Both the position numbers and the translations under genes were made by a program. Positions 24,101 to 32,207 of a DNA stretch of 64,000 bases are shown one piece after another. Origin of the DNA: a virus; IMG/VR virus record IMGVR_UViG_3300036790_000231, positions 1 to 64,000 of that record; one strand, 5' to 3'. Under the pieces are notes generated by a model. The model worked only from the letters and a program-made list of their open reading frames with translations. It was not told the origin of the DNA and made no database searches. Within the stretch, counting starts at the first letter, position 1. Each line of letters opens with the position of its first letter.

Positions 24101-25190
24101 TACGGCACCATCTAATCCAATCTCCCACAATACACATATAATTAAAGTTTTCTCTCTTCTTAATAACTTCTAACTCGTACTCTAATTGTTTCTCATAAAT
24201 AGGATCTCCAACTTTTTCGATCCTTTCCATTCCTTCTCTGCACCATTTTCTAACTTCACTTTCAGCATCAACCTTAACTACCGGCATCTTGATTGATCTA
24301 TCAACTAAAAACGGTTCAATTCTCGACGCAATATAGTCAGTATTCTTGATAGATTCTTCGACAGCCTGAAGAGGGATATCTGGGTGATTAGATACAAACG
24401 AATCCCGTACTTCTTTTTCATCCATAATATGAAGGCCGGGATGCCATAACTCATATATCTCTTCACCTTTTGCTATTCTTTCTTTATTCTTTTGTTCAGC
24501 CTCCGCGACTGTCTGATTCATCCCTATAAGAATTGATAGTTTCTGAGTTTCCTCCCATCCCTCAAATGGATAATGAGAATCACCCTCATAAACTATCGGT
24601 ATTCCAAATTGATTAGCATATGAAATTACTTCTAAATTGACCTTACGTTGAAGATCAAAATCATGAGGCATAATACTAAAATACAAATCGTCGGAATAGA
24701 TATCAAGAGCAGTCCTAATCCATTGCTTAATTTCTGTGTCAGAACCATTCTGGACAAGAAAAGATAAAGGACCGAGAATACAAGAACTAGAACAAATAAT
24801 TCCATCTTTATACTCCCTCATCAAGTCAAAATCCACACACGGATTCTGGTAGAAACCACTAGAAAATGCATGACTTGAAAGCTTAATTAAATTGTGCCAT
24901 CCCTTGAGATTTTTGGCGAGAAATATAATATGCCATCTCTTAAAACGCCACTCTTTCTCTCTAACTAATCTGTTAGGCCTCCAATAAGACTCGATGCCGC
25001 AAATAGGATGAATTTCTATTTCATCGCAAGCCTTTATATGCTTGAGCGATCCATTTAAGTTGCCGTGGTTTGTCTGGCTTATTGCAAATTGATTTAATTC
25101 AGCGGCTCTTTTAGCAGCTTGAAGTGGAGTTCCTAATCCATCAAGAACTGAATCGCTGTCATGTCTGTGTAAGTGGATAACGATAATCAC
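21126..25190 (-). CDS. dnaE: DNA polymerase III alpha subunit, intein-containing
   Basis: 1354 residues as translated, 1079 after removing a 275-residue intein. Seen in order: a PHP domain at the N-terminus (IHLHRHDSDSVLDGLG, SQTNHGNLNG), the palm with GRGSAAGSLVCYLSR and the catalytic LPDIDIDFP, the fingers region with NALYRPGPMGA, then after the intein SFNRGHASGYSLQSYQDAWL, a helix-hairpin-helix part (GLIGIKGVGETAAD) and an OB-like C-terminus. It is the replicative polymerase of the phage. The start is a GTG overlapping the HNH gene stop; the PHP domain begins at once, which supports that start. Confidence 0.93.
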   Translation of the reverse strand: MIIVIHLHRHDSDSVLDGLGTPLQAAKRAAELNQFAISQTNHGNLNGSLKHIKACDEIEIHPICGIESYWRPNRLVREKEWRFKRWHIIFLAKNLKGWHNLIKLSSHAFSSGFYQNPCVDFDLMREYKDGIICSSSCILGPLSFLVQNGSDTEIKQWIRTALDIYSDDLYFSIMPHDFDLQRKVNLEVISYANQFGIPIVYEGDSHYPFEGWEETQKLSILIGMNQTVAEAEQKNKERIAKGEEIYELWHPGLHIMDEKEVRDSFVSNHPDIPLQAVEESIKNTDYIASRIEPFLVDRSIKMPVVKVDAESEVRKWCREGMERIEKVGDPIYEKQLEYELEVIKKRENFNYMCIVGDWIRWCRSDAPLPPTPDDPTPAKKRPMRLSNGRGSAAGSLVCYLSRITTLDPIPYKLKFERFLNPERKGLPDIDIDFPTLEKAGNGRKIAKEYLVRKYGREKVADIMAQQRFTPVAALKSITKTLYGFKSDPDEEISKICHKDSGLIDPTHDSDLEEMKNRIPQLMQWSQKYPVAWMHAVRLENGGDPFIKTISKHAAAVVITPTAVTDHIPTIRAGENEEGFRTAWSETPRLSIVDDFGFVKVDALGLTGMDQQQMIIDLVFERTGEVVDIDNLPVLKDPYAAESKVMKSLSNGLTLGVNQFSNNGITNFIKRAKPDNIVHLAAINALYRPGPMGAQGPFHFADRKNEEEEYEIPDTLIDILDDTYGVIAFQEQVMELFETLAEYTPGQADGIRKIIAKLYRERGGKAKEALDKHKKEFVEKASEHVGLEKAEVLFSEIEPYCDYCISGDTELIRAGSGRYDKSPNITAEQLYYNWHSKESIGKKLRWKGAKLLAMDSDGRIRPAIAKNIWFSGFRETYKVILQSGKFIKATDNHRLLTNDGYKEIKELTVDDYLITMGEKELQKYVARGLVNRGIGKSYEGEGTPNGEDNPGWIDGRHSYLNETKKIVSDRSRGICENCGQIGEEEKHDLEFAHLKFLDEFNGDIKRYNSPENIKHFCNSCHKKYDYRKGDRKRRWTKGRPTELDKIISIEKYDIEPTFDIEMDSYEHNFIANEIVSHNSFNRGHASGYSLQSYQDAWLKFYYPMDTYSVIMSLEPKESLRAIREARDFGISILPPDVNISGSDYTPDFDNNALRYGLIGIKGVGETAADWIIEHRPFVSYEDFEKRTNAKYSKCNKKVREALLKVGALDSLGGRAGWSNKEKAEAEMQLLGMALSPGGTLGDYEELVIEKTHSEAEYDELEVGEDAIIGGQITEVKKIKTKNGRNPGQEMAFAKIGLGFDNFNLTIFPGQYQQYKEMLYNGSAVMVRGRKDSRGIIVNMMMNVEEFAQEMEQSDG
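21960..22784 (-). other. Intein with HNH endonuclease (in dnaE)
   Basis: 275 residues (803-1077 of the ORF), beginning CISGDTELIR and ending FIANEIVSHN, with Ser as +1 residue. Block B is KATDNHRLL. An HNH nuclease lies inside: CENCGQIGEEEKHDLEFAHL, then NSPENIKHFCNSCHKKYD. The insertion site, Y before (C/S)FN-x-(G/S)H, is the same as that of the split DnaE inteins of cyanobacteria (C-extein CFN). Confidence 0.92.
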
Positions 25191-25756
25191 CTAACCCACA
25201 TTTTATTATTTACTATCTCACATATAGTATTTACAGTTACATTAAAATCAAAAGCTACTTCTTTACGAGTATATCCTTCATTACATAATTCTCTAATCCT
25301 ATCAGCTTTGTCAAAATCTAATTTAGATCTGAAACTTTTACCTATACGTTTAATCCATCCACGCTCGTGTCTCTCACAAGTGCATCCTGATTTACAAGGC
25401 TTGCTCCCAATAGAATTAGTATTACCAATCAAAGCCTTAGATCTTTTTTCAATTAAGTCTTTAGACTGTGATTTGCCAGTCAAATGTATATCAATATGCT
25501 CTTTTCTAGTTTTAATTCCTAAATGTTCGTAATTTACACACATCGTATTTTCACATTTATGATGAACATCATACCCTTTTGGTATTTCTCCAATTAATTC
25601 TTTATAAAAATATCTATGAGCATAACAACCACCACGCAAAAGAGGATACTTTCCATTATTACCAAGTTTCCATACCCAACACTCAGTCTCATATCCACAA
25701 TCTCTTGGTTCATAACGAACTTTTCCGTAAGGACTTATTAAAAGTGGATATTCCAT
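25187..25756 (-). CDS. Free-standing HNH homing endonuclease
   Basis: 189 residues from the ATG at 25756, preceded by AGGGTGATT; a TTG at 25771 is less likely. The HNH core is CWVWKLGNNGKYPLL, GYDVHHKCENTMCVNYEHLG and KEHIDIH. A middle Cys cluster (CKSGCTCERH) follows, and then a C-terminal helix-turn-helix (ADRIRELCNEGYTRKEVAFD) for DNA recognition. It sits directly before dnaE with a four-base overlap, so it exploits a conserved gene as target neighbourhood. Confidence 0.85.
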   Translation of the reverse strand: MEYPLLISPYGKVRYEPRDCGYETECWVWKLGNNGKYPLLRGGCYAHRYFYKELIGEIPKGYDVHHKCENTMCVNYEHLGIKTRKEHIDIHLTGKSQSKDLIEKRSKALIGNTNSIGSKPCKSGCTCERHERGWIKRIGKSFRSKLDFDKADRIRELCNEGYTRKEVAFDFNVTVNTICEIVNNKMWVR

Positions 25757-25758
25757 AA

Positions 25759-25956
25759 TCACCCTATCCAATTAACATTTTTGACTCTAGATACTTCCAT
25801 AGCAATCCATCCGGCAGCATTATTAGCCTTATTAACAGATCTATTCATGTCTTCTGTAGCCATACGAATACTGCTTATAACTGCTTGAAGTTCTGCGCGT
25901 TCTGTATTCAATTCGCGCACAATATTTTCAAGTCTATCCCAATCAAAATCTTCCAT
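25759..25956 (-). CDS. 65-residue helical protein, unknown
   Basis: Start chosen at the ATG one base after the thyX stop, with AGGAAGG upstream; longer in-frame starts lie inside thyX. MEDFDWDRLENIVRELNTER is followed by a helical run (LQAVISSIRMATEDMNRSVN) and a short tail. It looks like an amphipathic coiled helix. No family recognised. Confidence 0.6.
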   Translation of the reverse strand: MEDFDWDRLENIVRELNTERAELQAVISSIRMATEDMNRSVNKANNAAGWIAMEVSRVKNVNWIG

Positions 25957-25957
25957 T

Positions 25958-26737
25958 TTAAACCTTCCTATACGGAGACTGCCAAGATCCATCTTCTTGT
26001 TTCTCATAATCTTTAAATAGAAGAGGGCAGTTTTTCTTCATCAAAAGACAAAGCTGATCCGCAAAGATACGTATCTCCTCCTCAGCGCCTGGGGCTGAAC
26101 GCATCTCTATTACATGTCTAATAGCCCTAATATTTGCACTCCACCCTAACTCGGTAGAAAGACCCATCGGCGCGATCCGCCGAATTGCAGAGGTCTTCTC
26201 TTTCTTTTCCGCAAAACTCATATCATCTGTGATCTCGCGATCAATAATTCGACTGATAACTCTTTCAGTCTCAGTTACCGCATCTTTCATTTCCATTTGC
26301 GCAGCTTTACTTAGCGTCGGCGGTGATCGAAAAGAAAGGTCATCAAGTCTCACATAGCGAAGAGACTGCTCAGAGATTGCAGTACCAGCTCTATGCCTAT
26401 TTAACTCAGCAGTAAGTACGCGAGAACAATTATGAATTACAAAAGAAAACATTGCGTGCTCTAGCACGCTTCCGTGGCCACTACGAAGAATATTTAAGAG
26501 ATAATCCCCTTGATCTTCACGTATTTTAGTTACATTCTTATTAAGACCTGGTTCCCAACTTCTATAGCAAAGTCTTCCAAAGAACTCTACAAGAGATTGA
26601 GACTCATATAATACATTTCCTATAGTTTTCTCATACCATCTAAGGCCACCAATTTCTTCTAGATAATCTTTTATAGCTGATGACCTCAAACGCGGTTCAG
26701 CAATAAGATAAACTTTTAAATTATCTACTTTTTGCAT
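25958..26737 (-). CDS. thyX: Flavin-dependent thymidylate synthase
   Basis: 259 residues, typical for ThyX. The signature AELNRHRAGTAISEQSLRY carries the RHR motif and downstream serine that bind FAD and dUMP. SVLEHAMFSFVI (His94) is also typical of the family. The enzyme makes dTMP from dUMP using methylene-tetrahydrofolate and NADPH, and stands next to the dNMP kinase. It replaces or boosts host thymidylate synthesis during phage replication. Confidence 0.92.
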   Translation of the reverse strand: MQKVDNLKVYLIAEPRLRSSAIKDYLEEIGGLRWYEKTIGNVLYESQSLVEFFGRLCYRSWEPGLNKNVTKIREDQGDYLLNILRSGHGSVLEHAMFSFVIHNCSRVLTAELNRHRAGTAISEQSLRYVRLDDLSFRSPPTLSKAAQMEMKDAVTETERVISRIIDREITDDMSFAEKKEKTSAIRRIAPMGLSTELGWSANIRAIRHVIEMRSAPGAEEEIRIFADQLCLLMKKNCPLLFKDYEKQEDGSWQSPYRKV

Positions 26738-27335
26738 ATATATCCTCTAATTCACCGAATACAATTTGTTTTAAATCTTCTATAGAAGTTAAATTGTTAA
26801 TTGTTTGGCTAATATATTGTCTATCAAGAGGCTTCTCAGATATATGATTATCAAATGTAGATTGTAGCCCTCTATTTATATTCCATATTTCTCCACCTAA
26901 ATGTTTAATTCTTGCTGCCTCATTCGGAAATCTAACATCTGTTATTACACCTATATTTGATCTCCAGTGGTATTGCCACTCTTCTTTATCTAGTAGTTGA
27001 TCTATCCAGAACTTTTCTCCAAATATATTTCTTCCCATCTCAGTACCGACATGCTGAAAAAGCTCTCTTCCAGATATGTCCTTATATGTTCTATCATCAG
27101 CATCTCTGATCATTACACAAGCATGTTTGCTGTTCTTGAATTCATTAGCCCACTCAATTGACTCATCTAGAGATATACCAGGCCAAAAAATAGACGCAGC
27201 AGCCCACTTTACCTTGTCAGCAAACCCTTTTTGTTCAACAGATAGTTCATTTTCCTTTCCCCATTCTTCAATAAAATTACCAACAGTATTCTTACCTGAA
27301 TTCTTCAGACCGGCCAATCCGATTAACTTAGTCAA
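26721..27335 (-). CDS. Deoxynucleoside monophosphate kinase
   Basis: 204 residues. The P-loop is GLAGLKNSGKNTVG (about 6-19). Later segments are ISGRELFQHVGTEMGRNIFG and VITDVRFPNEAARIKHLGGE, which match the T4 gp1 / phage dNMP kinase family. It phosphorylates dNMPs to dNDPs for the replisome. It overlaps thyX by 17 bases and stands with thyX in a nucleotide-supply cluster. Confidence 0.87.
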   Translation of the reverse strand: MTKLIGLAGLKNSGKNTVGNFIEEWGKENELSVEQKGFADKVKWAAASIFWPGISLDESIEWANEFKNSKHACVMIRDADDRTYKDISGRELFQHVGTEMGRNIFGEKFWIDQLLDKEEWQYHWRSNIGVITDVRFPNEAARIKHLGGEIWNINRGLQSTFDNHISEKPLDRQYISQTINNLTSIEDLKQIVFGELEDIYAKSR

Positions 27336-27534
27336 TTTTCATAACCTCCATATCGTTAACTTGCAAACCACTATGCCTGACCAATCTATCTGCTGTCATT
27401 TTAACCACCTCATTCAACTCATCATCTGTTAAATTATAATGATCTTCAAAACCGGCATTAATAAAATCTTCCTCTTCTATATCACTATCTAAAACAGTTA
27501 TTTCGCCTTCCAGGTGTACATGAAAACGTTTCAT
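27328..27534 (-). CDS. Small acidic phage protein, unknown
   Basis: 68 residues with ATGA coupling to the SSB gene. MKRFHVHLEGEITVLDSDIE is beta-like; the rest is helical and acidic (LTDDELNEVVKMTADRLVRH). It resembles small conserved actinophage proteins found beside replication genes; I know no function. Confidence 0.6.
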   Translation of the reverse strand: MKRFHVHLEGEITVLDSDIEEEDFINAGFEDHYNLTDDELNEVVKMTADRLVRHSGLQVNDMEVMKID

Positions 27535-28361
27535 CTATTAAAAGCAGACGATCTCATTAGCGGCGCACTGCCACCGAAGACATCATTTTGTGCTGGAGTT
27601 ATCTCGGAAGAAGAATTCTCTGCCACTGTTCCCTGTCCATTTACTATCGCGCGCATTTCCTCAAAGGTGGGCGATTTAGTAAGTGAATCTAAATCAAACT
27701 TCTCCTGCATAATAGACATATCCGCGACAAGCATTGGCTGAGGTCCGCCATCCACTTCAGCAGGAACAATTGTATATTTAGTATCACTCAGTCCAGAACC
27801 TTCTCTAGAAATTACGAAATCTCTCGACATTAAGCCTTTGTAATTTCTATCAGTCTGAACTGCTAAGTTGAAATTTGTAGCAGAGCACTTCCAAAGAAAT
27901 ACACTGTCTCCAAACCCAGTAATAATTGGTTTCTTGTTAGCATCACGTTCAGTATAACCTTTATCACTTTTCTTATATATAGGTCCAAGAACAAATGCTT
28001 TTTCTCCCATAGGGGTAATTTTTTCATTTAATTCCTGAAGATCTTCATTACCTCTCCAAATCAAATTAAGAAAGCCCTTCTTACTTCTCTTACTAATTTC
28101 TTCCTCCATCGAAGAACAAGCAGGACAAGGAATGCCTTCATCTTCCTGGTCCAAACAAGGAACATCAGAAAAATATTTCCCTCTTCTCAATCTATGAACT
28201 ACGGCCCAAGTAAGTTCTTCTCCATGTTCCAGAAATCTTACTCTAGCTCTCTGTCCATCTTCTATTGCGAAATACTGTAAAGCCTGACCAGTTCCCGCCG
28301 CTGCACTTCTAGCCTTTGATCTTTCATTTGATTTTATAAAACTGCTAGCTCCACGAGGCAT
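27531..28361 (-). CDS. Single-stranded DNA-binding protein (gp32-like)
   Basis: 276 residues. The N-terminus is basic (SNERSKARSAAAGTGQALQY). An OB-type core has RVRFLEHGEELTWAVVHRLR and a zinc-like site CLDQEDEGIPCPAC. The later part has FLWKCSATNFNLAVQTDRNY and DTKYTIVPAEV, the usual KY-x-I ending of the core. The C-terminal 40 residues are flexible. It coats unwound DNA and joins primase and helicase downstream in the operon. The assignment is by pattern and context, since such proteins vary strongly. Confidence 0.7.
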   Translation of the reverse strand: MPRGASSFIKSNERSKARSAAAGTGQALQYFAIEDGQRARVRFLEHGEELTWAVVHRLRRGKYFSDVPCLDQEDEGIPCPACSSMEEEISKRSKKGFLNLIWRGNEDLQELNEKITPMGEKAFVLGPIYKKSDKGYTERDANKKPIITGFGDSVFLWKCSATNFNLAVQTDRNYKGLMSRDFVISREGSGLSDTKYTIVPAEVDGGPQPMLVADMSIMQEKFDLDSLTKSPTFEEMRAIVNGQGTVAENSSSEITPAQNDVFGGSAPLMRSSAFNR

Positions 28362-28426
28362 ATTCTTGCCCTTTCCGTTTATTCGCGTTTAATTTTCTTT
28401 TACCAATCAATCAAATTTACCCTTTT

Positions 28427-28551
28427 TTAAGTAGCATCAAAACCGCAATTTTTACATCTAAAAAGTGTTCCTTCTATATTCCATTCACAGTTTTTCCATA
28501 CGCATGCGCTTCTACAATATATTTATTTTTAGTCCAATTCTTATTAATCAT
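28427..28551 (-). pseudogene. Frameshifted small zinc-ribbon gene
   Basis: An ATG overlapping the primase TGA (ATGA) opens MINKNWTKNKYIVEAHA, but that frame stops at 28474. In the next frame the sequence continues CVWKNCEWNIEGTLFRCKNC and GFDAT to a TAA at 28427, a clear zinc ribbon without any start of its own. Joined, they make a normal protein of about 41 residues. A one-base error near GTAGAAGCGCATGCG (about 28503-28517) or a programmed shift would explain it. Confidence 0.55.
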
Positions 28552-29693
28552 AGTCCATCCCTTATTATAAATGATAAAGCAGGCTCTGCATTTACTATTA
28601 ACTCTTCTATTTCATTTGTTTTAAGTTCAGCAGCATCTCCTGAAGCATTGGTGACGATTCTTACATCTATGTGCGGATTAAGCATTTCTACGATTTTTTG
28701 CGTTCCCTTTTGGCCTGCTTGATCATTATCAAAATATACGATTATCTCACTGCAATATTTAATTATTAATTCCGCTTGAGTTTCAGAAAACTCACTGCCT
28801 GCCACGCCTAAAGCTTTCCAACCGCATTGATCCATTGCTATTACATTTAACTCACCCTCAACAACAACGGCAGAATACATATTATGTCCTTCAAAATCAT
28901 CAGGTTGATCTAATAGTCTATTCAGACCAAATACATATTCAGACTTTCTATATCTATCAAAACCATAATGGACTGATTTATAAGGAGTATCTCCAAGAAT
29001 AAGATATCTAGGATATGCAGGATTGTCCCTATATTGACGTCCCTTAAATCCTACCAGTCTTCCATTCTCATCTCTAATAGGAATAGTAATTCTATCTGTA
29101 TATTGATCATATCCAATTTCCCACTTATTTAAGATATCAGGATTAAATCCTCTATCATACATATATTTCTTGTAGTCAGGATAATTACTGCAACCACAGC
29201 ATTCTGGCCCTCCTACAGTGTTGCAATTGTCTCTATATGGTTCACACTCATAACACCAATATTTATTCTTCCAATCCATTCTAAACTTTTCAATCCAAGT
29301 TTCGCTAGGGAGAATAACTTTCATATCATTCACATTATCTAATATACCGTTATTCATAATCTTTTCTACCTCGACGCTTAAATCATCTATAGGGGATTTT
29401 AATTCCCCTCCATATCTTTCTTCTAATAAACGTCTAGCTTCAGTTTCTGGTATTTTTTTATACCAAGAAAGAAATGATATAGCATTTCCCTTACGACCGC
29501 ATGAGTGGCACACAAAAAGTGTAGTATTTATATTCATTCTTGCGCTAGGATTTATATCTCCATGTATATGATCTTCGCTAGGACAACTAAAATTGCACTC
29601 TGATCCCGTTACACTAATTTTTTGTATGCCAGTTGATTCGAGCAGATCCTTAACATCAACATACGACAGATCTAGCAATTCTTTTCTTTTCAC
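28548..29693 (-). CDS. DnaG-like DNA primase
   Basis: 381 residues. The zinc-binding domain is CNFSCPSEDHIHGD ... LFVCHSCGRKGN (Cys33, Cys37, Cys62, Cys65, with His nearby). An unusual extra cluster WCYECEPYRDNCNTVGGPEC and CGCSN follows at about 145-170. The catalytic Toprim fold shows VVVEGELNVIAM and IIVYFDNDQAG. It makes RNA primers for the polymerase III-type replisome. The GTG start lies inside the end of the HNH gene (38-base overlap), with AAGGTG upstream. Confidence 0.87.
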   Translation of the reverse strand: MKRKELLDLSYVDVKDLLESTGIQKISVTGSECNFSCPSEDHIHGDINPSARMNINTTLFVCHSCGRKGNAISFLSWYKKIPETEARRLLEERYGGELKSPIDDLSVEVEKIMNNGILDNVNDMKVILPSETWIEKFRMDWKNKYWCYECEPYRDNCNTVGGPECCGCSNYPDYKKYMYDRGFNPDILNKWEIGYDQYTDRITIPIRDENGRLVGFKGRQYRDNPAYPRYLILGDTPYKSVHYGFDRYRKSEYVFGLNRLLDQPDDFEGHNMYSAVVVEGELNVIAMDQCGWKALGVAGSEFSETQAELIIKYCSEIIVYFDNDQAGQKGTQKIVEMLNPHIDVRIVTNASGDAAELKTNEIEELIVNAEPALSFIIRDGL

Positions 29694-30102
29694 AAGTTAT
29701 ACACCTTCTGCGTCCATTATCCCATCTTGTATTATTTTCATCAAAAGCGTGACCATATTTGCAGTGTGTCTTTCTTTTATTTATAGCTGAAGGGGAATTA
29801 GATAGTGCATTATTATCAGTGTTACTTATGCACATGAGATGATGAGGATTGACACAGGACGGGTTATCACATCGATGATGAACTTGATAGAAAGGTGGTG
29901 ATAAAATCCATCCCCATCTTAATAAAAATGAGAAACGATGCGCCTTGATAGATTTTCTTTTACCTCCCGTGAAATTACCATATCCCTTAGCGTCTTTACT
30001 TCCTGTCCATATCCAACATTTTGTTCCTAATTTAGATATTGGACCATCTTTATTTACCTTCTTCCAAAAAAGTAAAACTCTTAAGGGATTTTCTACTTCC
30101 AT
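29656..30102 (-). CDS. Free-standing HNH endonuclease
   Basis: 148 residues. The core reads CWIWTGSKDAKGYGNFTGG, VHHRCDNPSCVNPHHLMCIS and NNALS, the HNH family with paired Cys for structural zinc. A second zinc-like motif (HCKYGHAF ... RRRCITCEKKR) ends the protein. It is placed between dnaB and primase, and its last 38 bases contain the primase start, so its loss would need care to keep primase expressed. Confidence 0.88.
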   Translation of the reverse strand: MEVENPLRVLLFWKKVNKDGPISKLGTKCWIWTGSKDAKGYGNFTGGKRKSIKAHRFSFLLRWGWILSPPFYQVHHRCDNPSCVNPHHLMCISNTDNNALSNSPSAINKRKTHCKYGHAFDENNTRWDNGRRRCITCEKKRIARSVVC

Positions 30103-30105
30103 TTT

Positions 30106-31383
30106 TCATGCATATCCTTTATCAAAATTATGAGAGACATCTTCTACTCCATCCCAAGGTCTAAAATACATTCGTTCAGGTTCCCATAGCATTGCCGACT
30201 CAGCAATCGAACTACTTCTACTCTTAACTAATCTCATAATCATTTTATTTTCTAGCTTTAATTCTTCATTTTGTTTCATCCCTATATATACATCAGATGC
30301 TTGCAATACGGAAATAGAACCGCCTACATTGCTCTCAGTAGAACCATCATCGGCCGATCCTCGCGTATCCTGACTGACCATAATAATTACTGACTCGGTA
30401 GAAAGAGCAATGGACTTTAATTCATTAGTTATCTCTACTAAACTCTCCCATTTGGCCATACTCGCGCGATGTGCCTTCATCAGTTGAACATAATCAACGC
30501 ATGTGATAGCTGGCTTATACCGATTGATTTCTGCGTACACTCTATCAATCGTACATGCTCCTAACTTATCTGCAATGATCAGATCATTATCTGAATCTTT
30601 ATAACTATTAGCAACTAGTCTCCATTTTTGAATAGCATCATCAGACAGCTCTCGCTTTCTCAACATCCGATGCGAGAAATTCGTCACCATAGTGTCAAAG
30701 CGATCCATGATTTGACGACGGCTCATCTCAAGAGATAAAAGCAGCCCAGAATAGCCTTGATTTAGAGCGTTTGCTAAAAAGAGCTGTGAACTCAGACTCT
30801 TTCCGCGACCTGAGAAACCAGCAATAGTGACCACATCTCCCGGCTGAAATCCCTCTGTTAAATCGTCAAATAGAGGAATACCCATCTTGATTCCGGTAGA
30901 AATGCCTTCTGCCTTGTCTACTTCATATTGGTCGATCCTCTCGGCCATTTCTGCGCGAAATCTGGAGACTTGGCCAGAGGGGACCGTAGCCGCCAAATCT
31001 CGTGCAGCATCAAGCATCAACTCGTCTACATGATTCCTTAAATCCCTTTTACCGGACTTAAATTCACGTGCATATTCTGCAAGCTCCAATACCTTAGATT
31101 CAAACTTCCTGCGCTTTGTTTCCGCAAGAAACTCATCTATTAGAGCCTCTAAGGGATCTTCAGTAACTTCTCCACGCCAACTAGGAAAATTATTTCTTAC
31201 CAGTGATATAGAAGGTGCAATAGAATATTTCCTAGTATGTTTTGAAACCCAATCAAAAATTTCTGAGCATTCTTGGCCCGATTGGGTTTGCGAAAAATGC
31301 CTTGATTCTATTCCCCTAGAAAGTAAATTAGCTATTTGCCCAGAGGAAATAGCACTTGAAAGGAGCGCCCTCTCGGAATCCAT
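30106..31383 (-). CDS. dnaB: DnaB-like replicative helicase
   Basis: 425 residues, close to DnaB size. The N-terminal helical domain ends near 150. The RecA-like motor has Walker A GFSGRGKS (189-196), SLEMSRRQIMDRF (helicase motif H1a-like), the Walker B strand AITCVDYVQLM, and VSQDTRGSADDGS with the H4/sensor part. It unwinds DNA 5 to 3 as a hexamer ahead of the polymerase and recruits primase, encoded next but one. The order helicase, HNH, primase, SSB is compact. Confidence 0.88.
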   Translation of the reverse strand: MDSERALLSSAISSGQIANLLSRGIESRHFSQTQSGQECSEIFDWVSKHTRKYSIAPSISLVRNNFPSWRGEVTEDPLEALIDEFLAETKRRKFESKVLELAEYAREFKSGKRDLRNHVDELMLDAARDLAATVPSGQVSRFRAEMAERIDQYEVDKAEGISTGIKMGIPLFDDLTEGFQPGDVVTIAGFSGRGKSLSSQLFLANALNQGYSGLLLSLEMSRRQIMDRFDTMVTNFSHRMLRKRELSDDAIQKWRLVANSYKDSDNDLIIADKLGACTIDRVYAEINRYKPAITCVDYVQLMKAHRASMAKWESLVEITNELKSIALSTESVIIMVSQDTRGSADDGSTESNVGGSISVLQASDVYIGMKQNEELKLENKMIMRLVKSRSSSIAESAMLWEPERMYFRPWDGVEDVSHNFDKGYA

Positions 31384-31406
31384 ACTTTCCTTTCTTTGGC
31401 GCTTAT

Positions 31407-32192
31407 CTATCTCTTTCCAACAACTACTCTAATGTCTTCTTTTCTATCCTTAATTCCATATACAATAGGAAATCCAGTATCTCTAATCTTCTCCATTACT
31501 ACCTCACCCATATTGCCAAACTTACCAACCTCAAGAGCAATCACTTGGACATATTTTCTTTTCTTAACTTCTGACAAAAGTCTGTTAATAAGTGCGTATC
31601 CATCATCTCCTCCCCACAAAGAAATATCAGGTTCATTATTCACCATCTCAGATGGATATGAATCGATCTTTTCTTTTGGAAGATAAGGTAGATTAGCAGT
31701 TATTGCATAGTAAACATCCGAGGTATTTTCTAATAAATTGCTATGCTTAATATTAATAGGCAAATGTAAATTTTCTGAATTTACATAGGCTAAATCCAAA
31801 GCATCCTTACTAATATCCGATACTGTTACCTCAATATCAGGACGCTCATGCTTTACAGCCAACGCAACTGCTCCAGAACCCGTCCCTACATCCAACAACC
31901 TTACATTTGCTGGAATATCAAGAATAGGCTCTACAAGTAATTCAGTCTCTATACGAGGAACTAATACTCTGTTATCAATAGATAGATCAAGTCCTCTGAA
32001 CTTGCTTTTACCAATTATATAAGCTACAGGTTCCCTTTCATTAATTCTTCTACTAATATATGTATTAAGCTGGATATCATTTTCAGCTGATTCAAAAAGT
32101 TCTTCGGTTTCTTTCCTAGGATTTTCTCCTTCAAGATTTGTAATGGCTTCAACAGTAGAATCAAAAACAGAACTATCAACAACGGTATTCAA
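31407..32192 (-). CDS. PrmC/HemK-like methyltransferase
   Basis: 261 residues. The N-terminal helical domain includes TYISRRINEREPVAYIIGKS (the substrate-binding part of PrmC). The Rossmann fold has LLDVGTGSGAVALAV and ITANLPYLPKEKID, the NPPY-type catalytic motif with NLPY here. PrmC methylates the GGQ glutamine of peptide-release factors RF1 and RF2. A phage copy could modify host release factors or another protein. The N-terminal domain argues for PrmC rather than a plain DNA methyltransferase. Overall length fits the family. Confidence 0.75.
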   Translation of the reverse strand: MNTVVDSSVFDSTVEAITNLEGENPRKETEELFESAENDIQLNTYISRRINEREPVAYIIGKSKFRGLDLSIDNRVLVPRIETELLVEPILDIPANVRLLDVGTGSGAVALAVKHERPDIEVTVSDISKDALDLAYVNSENLHLPINIKHSNLLENTSDVYYAITANLPYLPKEKIDSYPSEMVNNEPDISLWGGDDGYALINRLLSEVKKRKYVQVIALEVGKFGNMGEVVMEKIRDTGFPIVYGIKDRKEDIRVVVGKR

Positions 32193-32207
32193 GGGACTTC
32201 TCTCCTT

